Shown piece by piece: positions 43,025 to 52,008 of a stretch of 64,000 nt of DNA. Position 1 is the stretch's first letter, and every line of letters starts with the position of its first letter. The stretch comes from Dolichospermum compactum NIES-806 (GTDB lineage Bacteria > Cyanobacteriota > Cyanobacteriia > Cyanobacteriales > Nostocaceae): positions 1,953,694 through 2,017,693 of the forward strand of contig NZ_AP018316.1 in the NCBI RefSeq assembly GCF_002368115.1, in the 5' to 3' direction. The notes beneath the pieces were generated by a model, which saw nothing but the letters and a program-made list of their open reading frames with translations, was not told where the DNA came from and did no database searches. The translations under genes were made by a program, and so were the position numbers.

Positions 43025-44023
43025 TTAAGAATTAAAAAATCCTTGAGCTGCTGTACAATCAAGTTGAATTTGATTTTTCAGTGCTTCTACGGAAGTAAAT
43101 TTCTGTTCGGGGCGCAAAAATTTGACTAGTTGTACCAGCAAATTTTTTCCATACAAATCACCAGACCAATCTAATAAATGTACTTCTACACGAGTATCTA
43201 TACCATTGACTGTGGGACGGTTGCCGATATTCATGACTCCAAATTGCTGAATGGGTGATTTGTCTGGAGTTTCGTTAGGGAGAATTGCCTCAATAGCGTA
43301 AACTCCATGACGGGGTAAAAATTTGTCTTTTGGTAGTTGAATGTTAGCGGTAGGAAAGCCGATAGTTCTCCCTAATTTTTCACCTGTTACTACTTCACCT
43401 GTGAGGCTGTAAGGTCTGCCCAAAAGCCGATTTGCTTTGGAAATATCACCTACTTCCAAACTTTCGCGGATTAATGAGGTACTGATGCGAGCATCATCTG
43501 TTGCTGGCAAAATATCTGTATCAGTTTTTATAGGAACTATTGTTACGGGTATGTTGTATTTCGCTGCGAGCGCTTGCAAGTCTTGAGCAGTACCCATGCG
43601 CTTTTTGCCAAAACAAAAGTCTTGTCCCACGCTAATTTGTTGACATTGCAGTTGTTGAACCAGGATTTTATCTACAAATTCTTCGGGAGAAAGGGCAGAT
43701 AGTTCTCTATCGAAGGGTAATAATACCAGTTGCTCTACCCCAAGCGATCGCAATTGTGCAACTTTTTCATCTAGTGGTGTTAACAAATCACGGGGAAGTC
43801 CTGTAAAAAACTCTTGGGGATGGGGATCAAATGTAACAACGGTTGAGTAGGGGCGGACTGAATTCTCCTCACTCCATGCTGACTGCAATACTGGCTGAAT
43901 CACTTTTTGATGACCAAGATGAACACCATCAAATTTGCCAAGAGCAACAGCAGTTGGTGTCAGCAGTTCTTCTGTTGCAGAAGCAACTCGTACAGAACAC
44001 CCATTTTGAGACAAATTTAACAC
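43025..44023 (-). CDS. ribF: Bifunctional riboflavin kinase/FAD synthetase (332 aa)
   Basis: RibF makes FMN and then FAD from riboflavin. The N-terminal FAD synthetase (nucleotidyltransferase) has GKFDGVHLGHQKVI and GVEQLVLLPFD; the central RISTSLIRESL is also typical. The C-terminal kinase domain has GRTIGFPTANIQLP, GVYAIEA and NIGNRPT. The start could be further upstream, but this one gives MLNLSQNGCSVRVAS, a normal beginning. It lies in a minus-strand run with rsmG, with 146 bases between. Confidence 0.96.
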   Translation of the reverse strand: MLNLSQNGCSVRVASATEELLTPTAVALGKFDGVHLGHQKVIQPVLQSAWSEENSVRPYSTVVTFDPHPQEFFTGLPRDLLTPLDEKVAQLRSLGVEQLVLLPFDRELSALSPEEFVDKILVQQLQCQQISVGQDFCFGKKRMGTAQDLQALAAKYNIPVTIVPIKTDTDILPATDDARISTSLIRESLEVGDISKANRLLGRPYSLTGEVVTGEKLGRTIGFPTANIQLPKDKFLPRHGVYAIEAILPNETPDKSPIQQFGVMNIGNRPTVNGIDTRVEVHLLDWSGDLYGKNLLVQLVKFLRPEQKFTSVEALKNQIQLDCTAAQGFFNS

Positions 44024-44169
44024 TTGGATTTTGGGATTTTAGGTTTGTTTTCGCTATCAGCGTTTAGCTACTGTTGAACCTTTGGTTCAGCCATTTATAA
44101 CGATGTTGATGCTCTCGCGCTGTTAGATATCTAATCACCAATCTAATCTAAAATCGAGAAATCCGTTGA

Positions 44170-44925
44170 TTAAATTGGTTTTTGGTTAGGTATACCAACC
44201 CCACGGGGAAAACTAATTGGTGTGCTGGATACTTTTCGCAAATAAAGACAATGACGAATACTATTACTCAAGGGAGTGGAAAATTCCTCGATTAATTCAA
44301 TGACTCCACCTAATTGCTCAACAGCAGCTTCTAAACTTTCATTTTCTGCTTGAGTCCAAGTACCGCGATAAATTACCGCCAAACCGCCTTTTCTCACCAA
44401 AGGTAAGGAATATTCCGCACAAGCAAAAACATTACTCACAGCCCGGATTACAGCCAGATCATACTGTTGTCGGTGTTGAATTTGTTGACCAATTTCTTCC
44501 ACTCTACCCAGTAAAGTTTTAGCATTATTCAGAGTAAGCGCTGATAAAACTGTCTCGATAAAAGTAATTTTCTTACCCGTAGAATCTAAAAGTGTAACTT
44601 GAGAATTAGGAAAAATCAGAGAAATAGGAATACCAGGAAAACCCGCACCTGTACCAATATCAATTATCCGCTTACCCTTTTCAATCCCAGGAATAAATAC
44701 TTGTTTAGGTGCAATTCCCCGTAAAGAATCCCAAAGATGTTTTTCCCAAAATTCGTCAGGTTCAGTAATGCGAGTTAAATTAAGTTGACGATTTCCAGCA
44801 ATAATTAATTGATAAAGCTTTTGAAATTGCTGTGCTTGATCAGTTGTTGGTTGCCAATTCAGAGTTTTTTGCCATATTTCCGCCATTTCTGGCAAATTAG
44901 CTATTGGTAAAGATTCTAAACCCAT
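44170..44925 (-). CDS. rsmG: 16S rRNA (guanine527-N7)-methyltransferase
   Basis: RsmG methylates N7 of G527 of 16S rRNA with SAM. The glycine-rich SAM loop is RIIDIGTGAGFPGIPISLIFP, preceded by HLWDSLRG, and LAVIRAVSNVF is the RsmG segment. Length and motif order fit the family. The last 20 residues (SFPRGVGIPNQKPI) are the usual cyanobacterial C-terminal tail. It is cytosolic. Confidence 0.96.
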   Translation of the reverse strand: MGLESLPIANLPEMAEIWQKTLNWQPTTDQAQQFQKLYQLIIAGNRQLNLTRITEPDEFWEKHLWDSLRGIAPKQVFIPGIEKGKRIIDIGTGAGFPGIPISLIFPNSQVTLLDSTGKKITFIETVLSALTLNNAKTLLGRVEEIGQQIQHRQQYDLAVIRAVSNVFACAEYSLPLVRKGGLAVIYRGTWTQAENESLEAAVEQLGGVIELIEEFSTPLSNSIRHCLYLRKVSSTPISFPRGVGIPNQKPI

Positions 44926-45067
44926 TGGTGAAAATTAATTTTTTTAAGTTATCTTTAGTGAAAAATCCAGTCTTATCCCAATTTTATGTGAGGCTGCACA
45001 AAATCATAAAATCCATTAATTTATCCGCGTTTATCTGCGGTTAAAAATTATGAAAATTAATTTAGAA

Positions 45068-45727
45068 TTAAGCAGATTTTACCTCTTCTCCCTGACTCTT
45101 GACTCCTGATGTTAAAACCCCATGATCTAATGTCCAACAATAATCAGCTATTGGTAACATATCACCTGCATCATGTGTTACAACTAACAGTGTCCAATCT
45201 TTTTTCAATTTGGCTAGTAAATTTATCAGTTGACGACGCATTGACCAGTCCAAACCCGCTGTAGGCTCATCTAATAATAATAAATTGGGTTGACGAATTA
45301 ATTGTACCGCTAAAGCCAAACGTCGCTGTTGTCCACCACTTAAAGCATGAGGTGATGCAGATAAGGATAAATGATCTAATCCAACTTCTGTTAATGCTTG
45401 TTTAACCTGTTCCGTTCCCAGTTCAGGATGTCCTAAGCGTAATTCTTCTAAAATTGTCCCTCCGCAGAAATGGCGTTCTGGAAATTGAAATACTAAACCT
45501 GCTAATTGTTGTAACTGTTCGGCTATGAGTCCCTGTTCTCTCCAGAAAACTCCACCAGCAGTAGGAGCAGCCAATCCAGATAAAATCTCTAATAAGGTGC
45601 TTTTACCCGAACCGCTAGGACCAATTATTAAACCTAGTTTCTGGGGTGGTAATTCTAAATTTATCGCTTGGAGAATGGCTTTTGGGCAGGCTGTGGGATG
45701 ATAAGTTAGATTTCTAAGATAGAGCAT
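45068..45727 (-). CDS. ABC transporter ATP-binding protein (CbiO/EcfA-like, 219 aa)
   Basis: The ATPase carries Walker A (GPSGSGKST), the signature ALSGGQQRRLALA, Walker B (LLLLDEPTAGLD) and the switch histidine (VVTHD). The Q-loop region LVFQFPERHFCGGTILEEL resembles CbiO/EcfA ATPases of energy-coupling-factor transporters. No membrane partner is encoded nearby, so it probably works with subunits elsewhere. In other cyanobacteria such solitary ATPases occur. Confidence 0.85.
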   Translation of the reverse strand: MLYLRNLTYHPTACPKAILQAINLELPPQKLGLIIGPSGSGKSTLLEILSGLAAPTAGGVFWREQGLIAEQLQQLAGLVFQFPERHFCGGTILEELRLGHPELGTEQVKQALTEVGLDHLSLSASPHALSGGQQRRLALAVQLIRQPNLLLLDEPTAGLDWSMRRQLINLLAKLKKDWTLLVVTHDAGDMLPIADYCWTLDHGVLTSGVKSQGEEVKSA

Positions 45728-45745
45728 TTGTGTAAATTACCAAGT

Positions 45746-45842
45746 TATACTCAAAACGGCTTGATTGTTTGATTCTAAACCCCTACACATCTGAGTTCTT
45801 TGTCATTTGGCAAAAGTTTAAATCTCACCCGTGTTTAGTATA
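45746..45842. mobile_element. Short MITE-like element, relative of 1006-1299
   Basis: The ends TATACTCAAAACGGC and CCCGTGTTTAGTATA are inverted repeats with three mismatches. GATTCTAAACCCCTAC inside matches the right end of the 1006-1299 element in inverted orientation. No open frame is present. Confidence 0.45.
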
Positions 45843-45943
45843 TGAAAATTTTTGGCGGAAATAGACTAATTTATAATTCACTATTTTGGCATTTTAGGTA
45901 ATAGATACAACAATTTCAACCGTAATTATTCAGAAAGGCTATC

Positions 45944-46885
45944 ATGTTTAAACAGTTTTTAATTCCTCAATTAAGGATATTTTGGCGATCGCCTACTTTT
46001 TTTAAGGTGACTGTGGCTACTTCCATCCTTTTCAATATGTTGGTAAATCCCTCCTTTGCGGGTGATCCCTTTCGCAGTCGAGAACCGCGTAAAATTGGCG
46101 ATCGCACAGAAGCCGCTTTTAATGCTATTTTTCAACAAGGAAATTATCCCACAGCCAAAGATGCTTTACAAAAAGCTGCCTCCAGCGAACCCAATGAACC
46201 TTTGATTTACGCCATTCAGGCTTCTTTAGCATATCAAAATCAAGATAGCGCTAGTTTAGAAAAATACAGCAGCAAAACCCTAGAAACTGGACAAAATCTA
46301 ATCGCCAGTGATCCATTACGTGGTAACTTATATACTGCGGTTGGTCATTTTTTGACAGGGGCGGTAATTTTGAATCGGGAAGGAACTGTAAATGGTGTAC
46401 CTCAAGCTTTAAGTCGGTTGAGAAAAGTCTATACATATCTTGACAAAGCCGAAGAGATTTCTGCCAATGATCCAGAGTTAAACTTAATTCGCGGCTATAT
46501 GGATTTAATGTTAGCTGTGAATTTACCCTTTACTAGTCCAGATCAAGTAATTGAAAGATTGGAAAAAAATGCTGCTCCTAATTATTTAGTAAATAGAGGT
46601 ATTGCTTTAGCCTATCGAGATTTAAAACAATACTCCCAAGCTTCAGATTATGTCAACCGCGCTTTAAAAACAACTGCTGACAACCCGGAAATTCACTATC
46701 TCAAAGCCCAAATTCTCCATGAAAAGGGGAAGGCGGAAAAAAGCCAGAATTTAATTAAGGAAGCAATAACTTATTTTGACAAAGCATTAGCCAAAAAATC
46801 CCAACTTCCTGCTAATTTAGTCAAACAAATTGAACATGAACGCAATCAGGCTGTTAGTATTCAAAGAATAGGCAAGAGGGAATAG
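45944..46885 (+). CDS. TPR protein, Sll0314/Alr1548 family (313 aa)
   Basis: An N-terminal signal or anchor (FFKVTVATSILFNMLVNPSFAG) is followed by helical repeats: GNYPTAKDALQKAASSEPNEPLIYAIQASLAYQNQD and, near the end, KQYSQASDYVNRALKTTADNPEIHYLKAQILHEKGK, which are tetratricopeptide units. The family is known in cyanobacteria as a conserved TPR protein without a proven role. It is probably exported or membrane-bound, with ANP-like cleavage after NPSFA. It may scaffold protein complexes in the periplasm or thylakoid lumen. Confidence 0.8.
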   Translation: MFKQFLIPQLRIFWRSPTFFKVTVATSILFNMLVNPSFAGDPFRSREPRKIGDRTEAAFNAIFQQGNYPTAKDALQKAASSEPNEPLIYAIQASLAYQNQDSASLEKYSSKTLETGQNLIASDPLRGNLYTAVGHFLTGAVILNREGTVNGVPQALSRLRKVYTYLDKAEEISANDPELNLIRGYMDLMLAVNLPFTSPDQVIERLEKNAAPNYLVNRGIALAYRDLKQYSQASDYVNRALKTTADNPEIHYLKAQILHEKGKAEKSQNLIKEAITYFDKALAKKSQLPANLVKQIEHERNQAVSIQRIGKRE

Positions 46886-46903
46886 GCAAGAGGCAAGAGG
46901 AAT

Positions 46904-46979
46904 AATTACCAATTACCAATTACCAATTACCAATTACCAATTACCAATTACCAATTACCAATTACCAATTACCAATTAC
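46904..46979. repeat. STRR of heptamer ATTACCA (about 10 copies)
   Basis: The heptamer ATTACCA repeats without interruption from 46904 to 46979. It separates the TPR gene from the DUF3531 gene and ends five bases before the DUF3531 ATG, so it occupies that gene's leader. Confidence 0.9.
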
Positions 46980-46983
46980 AAAA

Positions 46984-47436
46984 ATGCAAGTTCAATTCCG
47001 CGAGTTTAATCCTTTTGATGTTTGGATTTGGTTTAAGTTCAGCAATGTTCCCTCCCAACGGGAAAAACAATATGTAGAAGAAGTATTCAATTCCTGGTTT
47101 TATCTAGGTAAATTAGGGGGATTTAATGCGGAAAATCTACAAATCCAAGACGCAGGATTTGATATCAGCTACATGGACTATGATGCAAAAGGCTATGATA
47201 AGAGCTTAATGGCTTTGATGCACAACATGGGTGAATTTGAATACGAAGGAGAATGGGGGCGTTGTTGGTTTGATTTAGGTACAAGTGATGCGATCGCCTT
47301 AGATATTCTCATCAACACCCTCACTCAACTAACTGAAGAATACGTCACTATCGAAGAACTATACATTGGTGGCGAAAATCCAGATTGGTCTATAGAAGAT
47401 AGTGAAAGTCGTCCCTCTTCCATTTACGATAATTAA
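46984..47436 (+). CDS. DUF3531 protein (150 aa)
   Basis: This cyanobacterial and plastid protein family is recognisable from MQVQFREFNPFDVWIWFKFSN and GEFEYEGEWGRCWFDLGTSDAIALDILINTLTQL. Its function is unknown. The ATG directly follows an STRR, which must act as the 5' leader, and no clear ribosome-binding site is seen. The Nudix gene starts nine bases after the stop, suggesting a shared transcript. Confidence 0.85.
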   Translation: MQVQFREFNPFDVWIWFKFSNVPSQREKQYVEEVFNSWFYLGKLGGFNAENLQIQDAGFDISYMDYDAKGYDKSLMALMHNMGEFEYEGEWGRCWFDLGTSDAIALDILINTLTQLTEEYVTIEELYIGGENPDWSIEDSESRPSSIYDN

Positions 47437-47444
47437 TTGTAGTT

Positions 47445-47876
47445 ATGAATAAAGAAGGTCAAATCCGGGTAATTGTTTTAGCATTAATTCGAGATGGTAA
47501 TAGAATATTTGTTTCTGAAGGATTCGATTCTACAAAACAATCGACATTCTATCGAGCTTTAGGTGGTGGCGTAGAATTTGGCGAAACTAGCCGCATAGCC
47601 TTAGCTAGAGAGTTTCAAGAAGAAATTCAAGCCGAATTAACAAATATTCGCTATTTAACTTGTATTGAAAACTTATTTACCTTTGACGGTAGACAAGGAC
47701 ATGAAATCATTCAACTCTATGAATGTGACTTTGCTGATTCCAAGTTTTATCAAATCGAAAGTTTAACTTTTGCAGAAACACCAGAACGTCAACATCGCGC
47801 ATTGTGGGTAGATATTTCTCGGTTCAAATCTGGTGAATTACGATTAGTTCCCGAAGTATTTTTTGATTATTTGTAA
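47445..47876 (+). CDS. Nudix hydrolase (143 aa)
   Basis: The Nudix box is GGGVEFGETSRIALAREFQEEIQAEL, with the G-x5-E-x7-RE-x2-EE core intact, so the protein should hydrolyse a nucleoside diphosphate linked to another moiety. The substrate is unknown; 8-oxo-dGTP- or Ap4A-type substrates are both possible. It overlaps nothing but follows DUF3531 closely. Confidence 0.9.
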   Translation: MNKEGQIRVIVLALIRDGNRIFVSEGFDSTKQSTFYRALGGGVEFGETSRIALAREFQEEIQAELTNIRYLTCIENLFTFDGRQGHEIIQLYECDFADSKFYQIESLTFAETPERQHRALWVDISRFKSGELRLVPEVFFDYL

Positions 47877-47880
47877 ACCT

Positions 47881-47950
47881 AGATCCCCGACTTCTTTGTT
47901 ATATCTTGTTAATAAATAATCAATCAATTGAGTTGAGAAGTCGGGGATCT
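47881..47950. terminator. Inverted repeat AGATCCCCGACTTCT, copy 2
   Basis: AGATCCCCGACTTCT (47881-47895) and its exact complement (47936-47950) flank a 40-base AT-rich loop. It starts five bases after the Nudix stop. Confidence 0.6.
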
Positions 47951-47992
47951 GATTGCTATATTAAAAATAAAGGTAAATATAGGAAGTTAATT

Positions 47993-48148
47993 ATGACTAT
48001 ACAATTAGCAAAAGTTTATCGCTACTCTAGCGAAAATGGTTATAGCGACATTCAAAAACTAAGTCGAGGAGAAAAAATGTCAATTCAAGCATTCCCCGAA
48101 ATTAATTTAGTTGTAGATGATATTTTGGGATCCTTAGCCAACCTCTAA
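47993..48148 (+). CDS. Small protein resembling a Uma2 C-terminal fragment (51 aa)
   Basis: The frame from ATG 47993 reads MTIQLAKVYRYSSENGYSDIQ, then SRGEKMSIQAFPEINLVVDDIL. It resembles the last strands of some Uma2 proteins. No catalytic region is present, so this is likely a remnant. Frame extension upstream to 47906 only reads into the inverted repeat. Confidence 0.35.
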   Translation: MTIQLAKVYRYSSENGYSDIQKLSRGEKMSIQAFPEINLVVDDILGSLANL

Positions 48149-48199
48149 ATAATATCCAATCCACATCTTCAGATATTAGTTATTGAGATTGCAGAAATA

Positions 48200-48472
48200 T
48201 TAATCAAAGCAATAATGTTTTTTTACGTCGCTGGTAATTTCCCATGTACACGACATCCCAGCGGGAAAAGTTACTAAGTCTCCCTTACCCATTTGTACCG
48301 CTTGTCCTCCATCAGGAGTGACAACAACATTACCTTCTAAAAAGTAGCAAGTTTCTTGATCATCGTAAGTCCAGGAAAATTTAGATATTTCCTTTTCCCA
48401 AATTGGCCAGTTGAATACATCTAACTCATTAAGATGTGCAAGATTTGGTTGATGTACGACTTTAATTTCCAT
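48200..48472 (-). CDS. Cupin-fold protein, DUF861/EutQ-like (90 aa)
   Basis: The strands FLEGNVVVTPDGGQAVQMGKGDLVTFPAGMSCTWEI form the small beta barrel of Cupin_3. Metal-binding histidines typical of catalytic cupins are not obvious, so a role cannot be assigned. It lies just downstream of the molybdenum-nitrogenase C-terminal family gene on the same strand, nine bases away. Confidence 0.8.
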   Translation of the reverse strand: MEIKVVHQPNLAHLNELDVFNWPIWEKEISKFSWTYDDQETCYFLEGNVVVTPDGGQAVQMGKGDLVTFPAGMSCTWEITSDVKKHYCFD

Positions 48473-48481
48473 TAGTTGTAT

Positions 48482-48820
48482 TTAACAATAAGATTGGATG
48501 TCTTCTCCACACTTATCTACTAAATAACATAATGCACGAAAACGCAAGCCGACAAACTGTTCATACAGGGGGTTAAATTTGCATAAAGGTGGAATATGGG
48601 CAATTTTTCGACCAAAAACCACGATATCACGCTCAAAAGGACATTGGGCAGGAATTAATCTAGCAATTAATCTAGCAACTCGACGATTATCAATTTCAAT
48701 TTCGTCGAACCATTGACGGATGTTTTGCAGTAAATCAAACTTGTTTTTAACTGAATGGTTTTCTGTGATAGGGTTGACAAAACTAGAGAGAATCATCGGT
48801 TGACTATTTGTTTTTAGCAT
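48482..48820 (-). CDS. Mo-dependent nitrogenase C-terminal family protein
   Basis: The segment RLIARLIPAQCPFERDIVVFGRKIAHIPPLCKFNPLYEQFVGLRFRALCYLVDKCGED matches the small family named after the C-terminus of molybdenum nitrogenase. These are stand-alone proteins of unknown role that are widespread in cyanobacteria; presence alone does not prove nitrogen fixation. I start at ATG 48820 (MLKTNSQP); the longer frame to 48880 adds a segment with no family match. Confidence 0.8.
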   Translation of the reverse strand: MLKTNSQPMILSSFVNPITENHSVKNKFDLLQNIRQWFDEIEIDNRRVARLIARLIPAQCPFERDIVVFGRKIAHIPPLCKFNPLYEQFVGLRFRALCYLVDKCGEDIQSYC

Positions 48821-49239
48821 GATTGTGTGTCCTATGTAGATGAGATTGAGAGAATTTTGCCAATGTGGCAAGTACAACAAATTATCTGGGAAATTTTCAC
48901 TGAACTTGAAGAACGGTAAAGTAGTTGAACTAATTTTTATTTAAACTGGCTTTGTGTGGAATAACTGTTCAGTTGAATACAAAATAACAAAGAAAATATA
49001 AAAATAGTATAGTCTTAGCTTATAGATTTCTGATATTGAATATAGTATTTTTATATATAATATCTCTATGAATGGTGGGAAAACAGCACAGTAATTCCAG
49101 GGAGAATTGCTGGAAACACTGATGTATCTAGCTTTCTCCTTTAACTGAACTGCATAATCATTAGGAGATGATGACATTAATTTTAGGTGATGGCAGATCG
49201 AGAAAAAAGTCGTGAAGGTTACTTTCTCGGAGGGAACAG

Positions 49240-49375
49240 GGAATTTTCTTCTTCTTTCTTCTTTCTTCTTTCTTCTTTCTTCTTTCTCCTGATAGCGCAG
49301 CGTGGCGTTAGCCATACTCCTGATAGCGGAGCGTGGCGTTAGCCATACTCCTGACTCCTGACTCCTGACTCCTCC
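49240..49375. repeat. STRR (TTCTTTC, TGACTCC) and a duplicated 32-bp motif
   Basis: TTCTTTC heptamers (49247-49288) are followed by two copies of a motif TCCTGATAGCGCAGCGTGGC...GCCATAC, then TGACTCC heptamers. It is non-coding. Confidence 0.7.
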
Positions 49376-49530
49376 TAACCCTGACAGTTTTGTAAAATAT
49401 AACTACACAACTCGCAAAAACCATCTCCTTCGGCTGCTGTAGTCACATAAGTAGGTTGATGTTGTAGCTGATTTTCATAATTGCGTATATTTGCCACACC
49501 TACGGAAATAGGAAAATAACGCTGGTTAAA
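49375..49530 (-). pseudogene. Remnant of a HAD-type phosphatase C-terminus
   Basis: The minus strand reads FPISVGVANIRNYENQLQHQPTYVTTAAEGDGFCEL up to a stop at 49375. This resembles the end of HAD hydrolases of the sucrose-phosphatase kind (VAN-A..., then YVT-x-A-x-GDG-x-x-E). The upstream part of the gene is missing: sequence beyond about 49530 changes character. Plus-strand coding-like sequence (GQIVYIHWDQKAKPTPLLVLE) lies just right of it at about 49590-49716 and looks like the end of another lost gene. Confidence 0.4.
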
Positions 49531-49939
49531 TAAACATACCTTAGTCCCAGGGATGATGACGATACTTGGCAACCTACTATTAAAGGTCAGATTGTTTATA
49601 TACACTGGGATCAAAAGGCTAAACCGACTCCGTTGCTGGTATTGGAACAGTCAAATGAGGGGGTAAATGTGACATTTAGAACTAGCCGTCAAACTCCTAT
49701 GACGAAACAACAGTAGTGAGTAGGGTAACATCCTGTAGATGCTATACCAGGAGTCAGGAGTTAAGAGTCTCTTACCGTATGGCTTTTATTGTAAATTCTG
49801 TATCTCATTCAAGTGCATACTACTATATTCAGAAATAATCACCACTTTCAATTACTAACAAATATCAAAAAATTCAAAACTGAGAAAAACTTTTGACTGG
49901 CAATACATAATATGCATTTAAGAAGACGGATCACCCAAA

Positions 49940-50656
49940 TTACGAGTTATGCCCAGAAGTAATATTTTGAGCATCACGAGTGAGAAGACCATCTTCCATT
50001 TCTACAATGCGATCAGCAATATCTAAGATCCGGTTGTCGTGAGTTACTAATAAGATAGCAGTTCCCTGTTCTTTAGCCAGACGCTGCATAATTTCTACTA
50101 CATCACGTCCTGATTGTTTATCTAATGCGGCTGTTGGTTCATCGGCTAAGACTAGGGGAGGATGATTGACTAAGGCGCGAGCGATCGCTATTCTTTGTTT
50201 TTGTCCACCAGATAAATTATCTGGATAGTAGTTAACCCGTTCTTGTAAACCTACAGATGCCAGCATCTCCTCTGACTGGGAAATAGCCGTTGATTGGGAA
50301 ATACTATTATTTAATTCCACAGCCATTTGCACATTTTGTCGAGCCGTTAAAAAACCCAATAAATTATGAGCTTGGAAAATATAACCAATCTTACGTCTCA
50401 TGTGTACCAGTTTGTTTTGACTAGCACCACACAATTCATTACCTAAAAATTTTAAACTTCCCTCTTGTACCGACCTTAACCCACCAATCAAACTTAATAA
50501 AGTCGTTTTCCCTGAACCAGATGGTCCAGTCATAATCACAATTTCTCCGGCATATATTTCCAAGCTGATATCAAATAGAATCTGTTTTCTCAACGATCCT
50601 TTACCGTAGTAGTGATTGATATTTTTAATAGATATTACAGGTTCTTTGTTGATCAT
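49940..50656 (-). CDS. devA: DevA-type ABC transporter ATPase
   Basis: This ATPase of the DevBCA exporter drives secretion, in heterocystous cyanobacteria, of heterocyst envelope glycolipids. Walker A is GPSGSGKTTLL, signature LSGGQKQRIAIA, Walker B LVLADEPTAALD. I begin at ATG 50656 (MINKEPVISIKNINHYYG); the open frame upstream runs over heptamer repeats and gives an implausible N-terminus. Gene order devB-devC-devA is conserved. Cyanobacteria have several DevBCA paralogues, so this copy need not be the classical heterocyst one. Confidence 0.88.
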   Translation of the reverse strand: MINKEPVISIKNINHYYGKGSLRKQILFDISLEIYAGEIVIMTGPSGSGKTTLLSLIGGLRSVQEGSLKFLGNELCGASQNKLVHMRRKIGYIFQAHNLLGFLTARQNVQMAVELNNSISQSTAISQSEEMLASVGLQERVNYYPDNLSGGQKQRIAIARALVNHPPLVLADEPTAALDKQSGRDVVEIMQRLAKEQGTAILLVTHDNRILDIADRIVEMEDGLLTRDAQNITSGHNS

Positions 50657-50662
50657 AATAAA

Positions 50663-50775
50663 AGGAGTTCGGAGTTCGGAGTTCGGAGTTCGGAGTTCGG
50701 AGAAAGAAGGAAAAATAAATATTGTTTTTTCCAATGACCAATGACCAATGACCAATGACCAATGACCAATGACCA
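50663..50775. repeat. STRR heptamers (GGAGTTC and CAATGAC) between devC and devA
   Basis: GGAGTTC units (50663-50700) and CAATGAC units (50732-50775) separate the devC stop from the devA start. They could weaken coupling between the two genes. Confidence 0.8.
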
Positions 50776-50784
50776 ATAACTAAT

Positions 50785-51939
50785 CTAAAAAATATCCGCT
50801 GGATCAGCAGAGCTTAATTTCCGAATAGCAATCATCCCCGAAATAAAACACATTAAAATAGTTAACATGATTACCATAATGGCGCGATTATAACTCATAA
50901 ATATAGGCAAAAGTGTAGCATCCCTAGCAACATTATAAAGAACCAGAGCGCAGCCAAATCCAGGTAAGTAACCAACAACTGCTAATAAAAAAGCCTCTTG
51001 AAGAATCACAGTTAGTAAATAATTTTGAGTGTAGCCTATAGCTTTGAGCGTAGCATATTCAGATAAATGATCATTGACTTCTGTATACAAAATTTGATAA
51101 ACAATTACAGTTCCCACAATAAAACCCATAATTGTTCCTAATGTAAAAATAAAGCCAATAGCCGTACTACTTGCCCAATAATTTCTTTCAAATTCAATAA
51201 ATTCTTCCTTAGTTAAAACATTAATATCTGTAGGTAGATAACTCCGCAATTCCTGAGCTACTACTATGGGATCTGCACCAGGTTTTAACTTAATAATACC
51301 AATATCAATTAATCCCCGTTGACGGTTATTAAAAATCCGTAAAAAGTTAACATCACTGGTAATTAAATTTCCATCTGCACCAAAAGACGCTCCTAATGTA
51401 AATAATCCACCGACCTGAACTTTTCTTCTGCGAACTTCTGCTGTGACAACTTTTCCGGCATTAAAACTATCAGCAATCGGACCATACTCTACCCGAGAAG
51501 AACGGTCATATAAAACCACATCAGGCAGTTTGAGTTTATTTAAATTTTCCTCGACTCCGGGTAAATCAAAAAGATTAACTTCTGGATTCATGCCAAAAAT
51601 TAAGATACTGCGAGGACGACCTGTAACAGGATTTCTCCAGCTTGTATAGTCTAAATATATAGGATGTACCGATTGAACTGTGGGCAAATCTAACGCCTTA
51701 TATAAACGCCGTTGGGAAAAGGTTTTCATCGCCAAAACAGCATTAGATTGACTGTTAATTAAAACTACATCGCCAACTAGACTACTGTGCATTCTGACAT
51801 TACTGTAATAGAGTGCATCGCGGAAACCTAGCTGCATGAACATTAAAATATCAGCAAAGGCAATACCTGACAAAGCTACGGCTAGGCGAGTTTTTTCTCT
51901 TGTCAGTTGTAGCCAAGATAAAGGTATTTTTACTGCCAT
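50785..51939 (-). CDS. devC: DevC-type ABC transporter permease (384 aa)
   Basis: The permease has an N-terminal membrane helix (LAVALSGIAFADILMFMQLGF), a large periplasmic MacB-like domain and three C-terminal helices (for instance SSTAIGFIFTLGTIMGFIVGTVIVYQILYTEV and EAFLLAVVGYLPGFGCALVL). This is the FtsX/MacB layout of the DevC family. It pairs with the DevB fusion protein and DevA. The start MAVKIPLSWLQLTREKTR is typical. Confidence 0.9.
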   Translation of the reverse strand: MAVKIPLSWLQLTREKTRLAVALSGIAFADILMFMQLGFRDALYYSNVRMHSSLVGDVVLINSQSNAVLAMKTFSQRRLYKALDLPTVQSVHPIYLDYTSWRNPVTGRPRSILIFGMNPEVNLFDLPGVEENLNKLKLPDVVLYDRSSRVEYGPIADSFNAGKVVTAEVRRRKVQVGGLFTLGASFGADGNLITSDVNFLRIFNNRQRGLIDIGIIKLKPGADPIVVAQELRSYLPTDINVLTKEEFIEFERNYWASSTAIGFIFTLGTIMGFIVGTVIVYQILYTEVNDHLSEYATLKAIGYTQNYLLTVILQEAFLLAVVGYLPGFGCALVLYNVARDATLLPIFMSYNRAIMVIMLTILMCFISGMIAIRKLSSADPADIF

Positions 51940-52008
51940 TTTCTAAATCTTTTGATCTGGATACTAATTAAGTAGTTGAACATGAATATTTGGCATAGAA
52001 ATATAACG

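Noticed and set aside
48941..49315. 124-codon minus-strand frame
   Set aside because: Its start is made of TTCTTTC heptamers read as charged repeats (KKEERR); the rest is low-complexity. It is a repeat artefact.
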